This document shows positions 60,223 through 64,000 of a stretch of DNA of 64,000 nucleotides, piece after piece. Location: positions 6,711 to 70,710 of the forward strand of contig BDIU01000028.1 of the NCBI GenBank assembly GCA_002118135.1, read 5' to 3'. Both the position numbers and the translations under genes were made by a program. Below the pieces are notes generated by a model, which saw nothing but the letters and a program-made list of their open reading frames with translations, did no database searches and was not told the DNA's origin. How positions within the stretch are numbered: position 1 is the stretch's first letter; every line of letters starts with the position of its first letter. The stretch comes from Trebouxia sp. TZW2008. Lineage: Eukaryota; Chlorophyta; Trebouxiophyceae; Trebouxiales; Trebouxiaceae.

Positions 60223-62840
60223 TCAGGACAGGCTGCCGTGGCTCTCACTCATGAGACTGCCAGCATCCAGGTCAGAGGACTGCACCAACGCTGTGATCAG
60301 ACTCTGATCCAGTCTGGGATGTCGCAGTCTCAGCCACTGTGCCAAAAGATCCTGAATGCTCATTGAGCTACCTGCACATGACACAAGTTGAGTCAACACT
60401 CAGAAACCACATAGCAGCGATTGCATCAGGCAAATCAAAAATGCGCTTGCATGCAAACATGTGTCTGAGTCAATGCTTGTCAACAATTGAAGCACTGCTT
60501 GCAGCAGATCCAATCAGTATTGCCTTTGCATGTATCATTTTGTGAATCAGACTTTGCTCACCAGACAGTTTGGCAGCGAAAATGCAGCATTATAATCAGT
60601 CAGCAGAGTACGAGACTTGAGCACAGTGTGTCGAATAGCATGTCCTGGCTTACCATCGAAGTTCACAGTCCCGTTGGCGGTTGGACTGTGGACAAGCACG
60701 AGTTTGCTGCCTGTTGCTGCGTCAGCATTGATTTCACCGGTGGAAAAGTCTGCTGCTTCAGGCGCCATGGAAGATGTTGCTTCAACTGCTGAGGAGGGTG
60801 AGCTTGTGTGGTCGCCAGTGGTGGACAAACTGTGTGAGGCATGGGGCTGCAGGACAACATAACATTGTTTTGCGATCAATACATTGGTAATTGTGAAGCT
60901 TCTTTGATACCATCAGCATTGTCGCAGAATGGTCTAGCAACTGATGCATGCATTCAGCAGGACAAGCAACACAATTTGCAATACAACTTGATAGAGCTGG
61001 CATTGACTATTGCATTGGGCAAAGAATGCCGTCACAATTAGACTGTGAGCGAAGTGGTGTTTACCTTAGGGTCGATACTTGTCGCAGTCAAAGATGAGGT
61101 GTTCTCTGTTGTAGTGCTCTTGTCCATGACTGGCAGATCTGCAGCAGAAATGTGGTTTGAAAAGCTGCAGCCAACAAGGTTATGAAAACTCATCAATTCT
61201 TTGACAGCTGACATGGCGCTGCAATTGAAGCTAAGCAAGCAGATCCAGCTTCAATGACTCACCTGAATTTGTAATTTCTGAGGGGATGATTCTGTTGGGC
61301 ACCTCGGCAGGCGCATCATAGTTCATATGGGGGGCTGTAGTAGGCGCATGAGCAGGGCTAAATGCTTGCGCAGCTCTTATGTTGGTGTGCATATCAGATT
61401 CTGTGCCAGTGCTGAAATCAGAAGCAACGATTGGGCTGTCATACACTGCCAAGGCTGTCTCTGTAGATACAGCAGCAGGCAGTGCATACTGTGTCTGCGG
61501 TGCAAGGCGAAAAAGAGCAGGCAAAGTGGGAATTGCAGCTGAAATGGCGGAGAGTGGAGAAAAGCCAAAGCGGATTGCAGTGGGAGAGAACAAGGCCTGA
61601 AGATTGGCAAAGATGTCCATGGGTGATGAGGAAAGGGGCAGGGGCGTTGTTGCTGCAGCACGGCTGTTGTGGGCGTCTAACATGACTACTGCACCATACA
61701 GGGCCATAGCAGTTGACATAGGCACTGCAGGGCTGCGCGAGGAGAATGTGACTATGGCTGCGCTGTCTGCGTTCGTGTGGTTGTACTAGCACATGGGGTA
61801 GCTGAGGGGCGCAGAGCTGATTGAGCGGTTGGTGGTGGTGATGGTTGAGGTAGTGGACGAAGACGTGTAGAGCGGCAAGGTAGGCCAGATGACAGTATCA
61901 GCGAACAAGTCTGCATAGGCTTTGGGACCAGCTGGCTGCACAAGAGCGGCCTTGCTCCCTACAAAGCTGAAGGCTGCTGAGATGGCTTTGTTGGTCTCAG
62001 GGTCGCCAAGCTTCACTGTTGCATCCAGCTTCCTCATCTGCCAGAGGTCCAGCTGGCACTGAGCGCCTTCAGCAGAGCATGCAGCAGCTGGGCCAAAAAT
62101 TGCTGCATCCTCAACCCTGTTGTGGAAATTGACGTCTGTCTCCGCAGCAAGGTGCAAGACAACCAGCGTCATGACGAGCGTGGTTGCAAACCACCCCCGG
62201 CCAAGCTTGACTGACTGCAGGCGGGAAGGTGCGAAGGGCCGGTGACCCGGTGCACACCGCATCTTTTTGTTGGATCGTGCCCGATAGCGGGGCACGTCCA
62301 TCAACATGCAGCTTGCCACAGATACCACTGCGCAAGCAGCGAATGCTGCAACAGAAAGTCAGGGTAAGCAGAAGAACGAAGTGCCCATGTACTGAGATGA
62401 CTGACTTGAAATGCAGAGCGCAAAGTCGCCAGCACACAAAGCACAGCTCAAGGTTCAGCACTTACTCAAGAAAAAGGCAGCCAGGGTGCTTGCCATGTCG
62501 CCCCAGCGTGCACCCTCCGATACAAGCATGAGGTACTGCCAGATGCCGAACAGCATGTTGCAGAATTTGCTGAGTGCTAACAGCAGAGGCAGGCGACCTC
62601 CGCTCCAAAGCTCAACGTATCACAATCACAGCAATTGAAGCCAAGATCACGCCGAATATCGCCGGAAGTCCTGACAGAAAGGTAGAATGCGCTTGCTTAT
62701 TCTGCAGGAGCTGACCGGACTGCAGCTCGAACAGCAGTCTGCAATCGTTTGCTGGCCACAAGCATTGAGCTGACAGGAAACGACACGAGAGCACGCAGCA
62801 GCGCAGGCAAATGACCGAAGTGAAGGCTTGCACCCTGAGA
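60223..62840 (-). CDS. Multi-pass membrane protein with long Ser/Thr/Ala-rich tail, unknown family
   Basis: Five segments join in phase: an exon ending at 62466, then 62345-61263, 61138-61065, 60846-60654, 60371-60223 (stop TGA). The start is uncertain: a hydrophobic stretch at 62640-62690 (FLSGLPAIFGVILAS) is in a different frame from the exon ending at 62466, so at least one more intron lies between. Hydrophobic segments after that: around LLLALSKFCNMLFGIW, the stretch joined across 62466/62345, and WFATTLVMTLVVLHL. This suggests about four membrane spans, then a soluble tail rich in Ser, Thr, Ala and Pro. A MARVEL-like four-span protein is possible but I see no decisive motif. A TAG (61788-61786) interrupts the long second exon in frame; it may be removed by an intron whose acceptor is that TAG. 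Confidence 0.5.
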
Positions 62841-63703
62841 ACAGATGCTTGGCTTTCGGAGTTGGCTCGGGACGCTTTTCGGGATTTCGAATTTTCAGAG
62901 ACCGAATGCTCAGCTAACGGTCACAAGCATGCACCCTGATGTGCTTGCTTGATGTTACACCTTGCCGCAGTCAAAGCAAACAGGAAACGGTTCATGCTTT
63001 CTTTTGAGAGGCCAAGGTGCGCATGTGTACTGCAACTGCCTGTTTCGCTTGACGAGCTCACCATGATTGCCAAGCCAAACTGTTGGCTGTCCTCGCTATG
63101 GATGTCAAAGCAACATCATAACGTCTGATATGCTACTGCTGATGATGTTTGTCTTTTGACTGCACATGGCTGAATTTTACAACAAAAGCAAATGACACAA
63201 GGTGACCCGAGATTTATTCAGCTGCCTGAGCATATGTAACACAAGCGCTACCAACCACTATCACCTGGCAGAAAAGTGGCATGCTATGCCTGACATGCAT
63301 CGTATGATGCTCTGCCCCAGAGTGCCTACTGAGCTTGGTCAGATTGCTCCCCTGCTTCATTGCCGGCAAGTGCAGATGCTATAAAGCTGTGATAGCTTAC
63401 TGGCTGTATTCCAGGCAGGTTGTTCCTGTTCCTACCGCTCTTTCTCACACAATTGGCCACCAGCTGCATGCAGCCAGCCAGCTGCCTCGGCATAAGGAAC
63501 AATCCGACAGCATCTCTGATACATAGCAAATGTATATTGCACTCAGTCAACTCAGAAGCCCGCTTGAGCACACTTCCCCAACTAATTGCTGCAGCTCACG
63601 ACTCATTGCTGCAGCAGCAAGCAAGACTACAGAGTAGTCACATTGCATGCAGCTGTCAGTCAATAGATGCTACAAATGCCCTATTGACAAGATCTGAGTC
63701 AGC
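62841..63703. other. Spacer between membrane protein gene and quinone oxidoreductase gene
   Basis: Contains the 3' UTR of the last gene and presumably the promoter of the membrane protein gene. No gene recognised on either strand. Confidence 0.45.
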
Positions 63704-64000
63704 TCACTGCTCCTTGACTATCAACACAATTTTGCCCTTGTTCTTCTTCGCCTCCATGTACTCATGCGCTTGTGCAGCCTCAGATAGTTTGAAGTGCTTG
63801 TCAATGATGGGCTTCAGTTCACCGGTTGCAAACTTGTTGCCCGCAAAACCTGAAAACTCAGCTACAATCCTTTTCTTGTACTCCAGAGGCCGCGCCCGCA
63901 TTGTGCTGCCTATGACCTGCAGCCGCTTGCCCAGCACCTGCAGAAGCAAAATTACTGTCCATTCTTGAGTACCTCCACATCAAATGAGTCAGGAGCAACA
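63704..64000 (-). CDS. Zinc-type alcohol dehydrogenase/quinone oxidoreductase, last exon (5' part outside window)
   Basis: The final exon is 63937-63704, 77 residues, after a CTGCAG acceptor. It encodes the C-terminus typical of the PIG3-like quinone oxidoreductases of the medium-chain dehydrogenase superfamily: RLQVIGSTMRARPLEYK, then AEFSGFAGNKFATGELKPII, SEAAQAHEYME and a final GKIVLIVKEQ. The Rossmann NADPH-binding domain must lie in exons beyond 64000. These enzymes reduce quinones with NADPH. 63938-64000 is intron. Confidence 0.85.

Noticed and set aside
61786..61788. TAG read as a sense codon (altered code)
   Set aside because: The topoisomerase, SURF6 and peroxiredoxin-like genes all end in TAG at their expected C-termini.
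1..64000. Retroelement, transposase or viral genes
   Set aside because: No reverse transcriptase, integrase, transposase or capsid motifs were seen in any frame I examined.

Overview
This window reads as nuclear DNA of a green alga, most likely a chlorophyte and perhaps a trebouxiophyte; that placement is inference from gene content and no search was run. Genes are split into many short exons with GT-AG and some GC-AG introns whose acceptors usually read TGCAG. Gene content is plant-like: a type IA topoisomerase with a leader that looks like a transit peptide, dehydroascorbate reductase, a peroxiredoxin-like protein, the nucleolar protein SURF6 and a long ABCG transporter. Both strands carry genes, and there are no operons or bacterial ribosome-binding sites.

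Layout: (1) 1-3803 (+), 3' part of a gene for a proline-rich single-pass membrane protein, with a 192-bp tandem repeat in its intron. (2) 6595-26567 (+), an ABCG transporter of at least 26 exons with an EGF/Cys-rich N-terminal module and two consecutive NBD-TMD units. (3) 27519-30540 (-), a decayed gene joining a PD-(D/E)XK nuclease-like domain to a kinase-like domain. (4) 30914-45750 (+), type IA DNA topoisomerase with a C-terminal HMG box; its 16 exons join in frame to 1113 residues. (5) 46178-46720 (-), intronless small membrane protein. (6) 47109-53043 (+), SURF6, 7 exons, 370 residues. (7) 53982-56323 (+), peroxiredoxin-like protein, 4 exons, 244 residues. (8) 57181-59370 (-), dehydroascorbate reductase, 5 exons, 274 residues. 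(9) 60223 to about 62840 (-), multi-pass membrane protein with a Ser/Thr-rich tail and one in-frame TAG. (10) 63704-64000 (-), last exon of a zinc-type quinone oxidoreductase cut by the window edge.

The most unusual property is in the introns. In genes 1, 2, 4 and 6 many introns hold one to six degraded copies of the edge of the neighbouring exon together with its splice site. Copies of an exon start (with acceptor) lie upstream of that exon; copies of an exon end (with donor) lie downstream of it. I call these exon-edge echoes. They look like repeated tandem duplications whose unit crosses a splice site, which lengthens the intron without changing the mRNA. They explain much of the intron length and most of the apparently coding fragments between real exons. 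A second component is a short dispersed repeat, probably a SINE, with about eight copies, all within introns.

The genes do not form one pathway. Dehydroascorbate reductase and the peroxiredoxin-like protein are both redox proteins and are convergent neighbours. The topoisomerase and SURF6 serve organelle DNA topology and ribosome biogenesis respectively. Exon limits quoted below were chosen so that reading phases match across every intron, except where uncertainty is stated.
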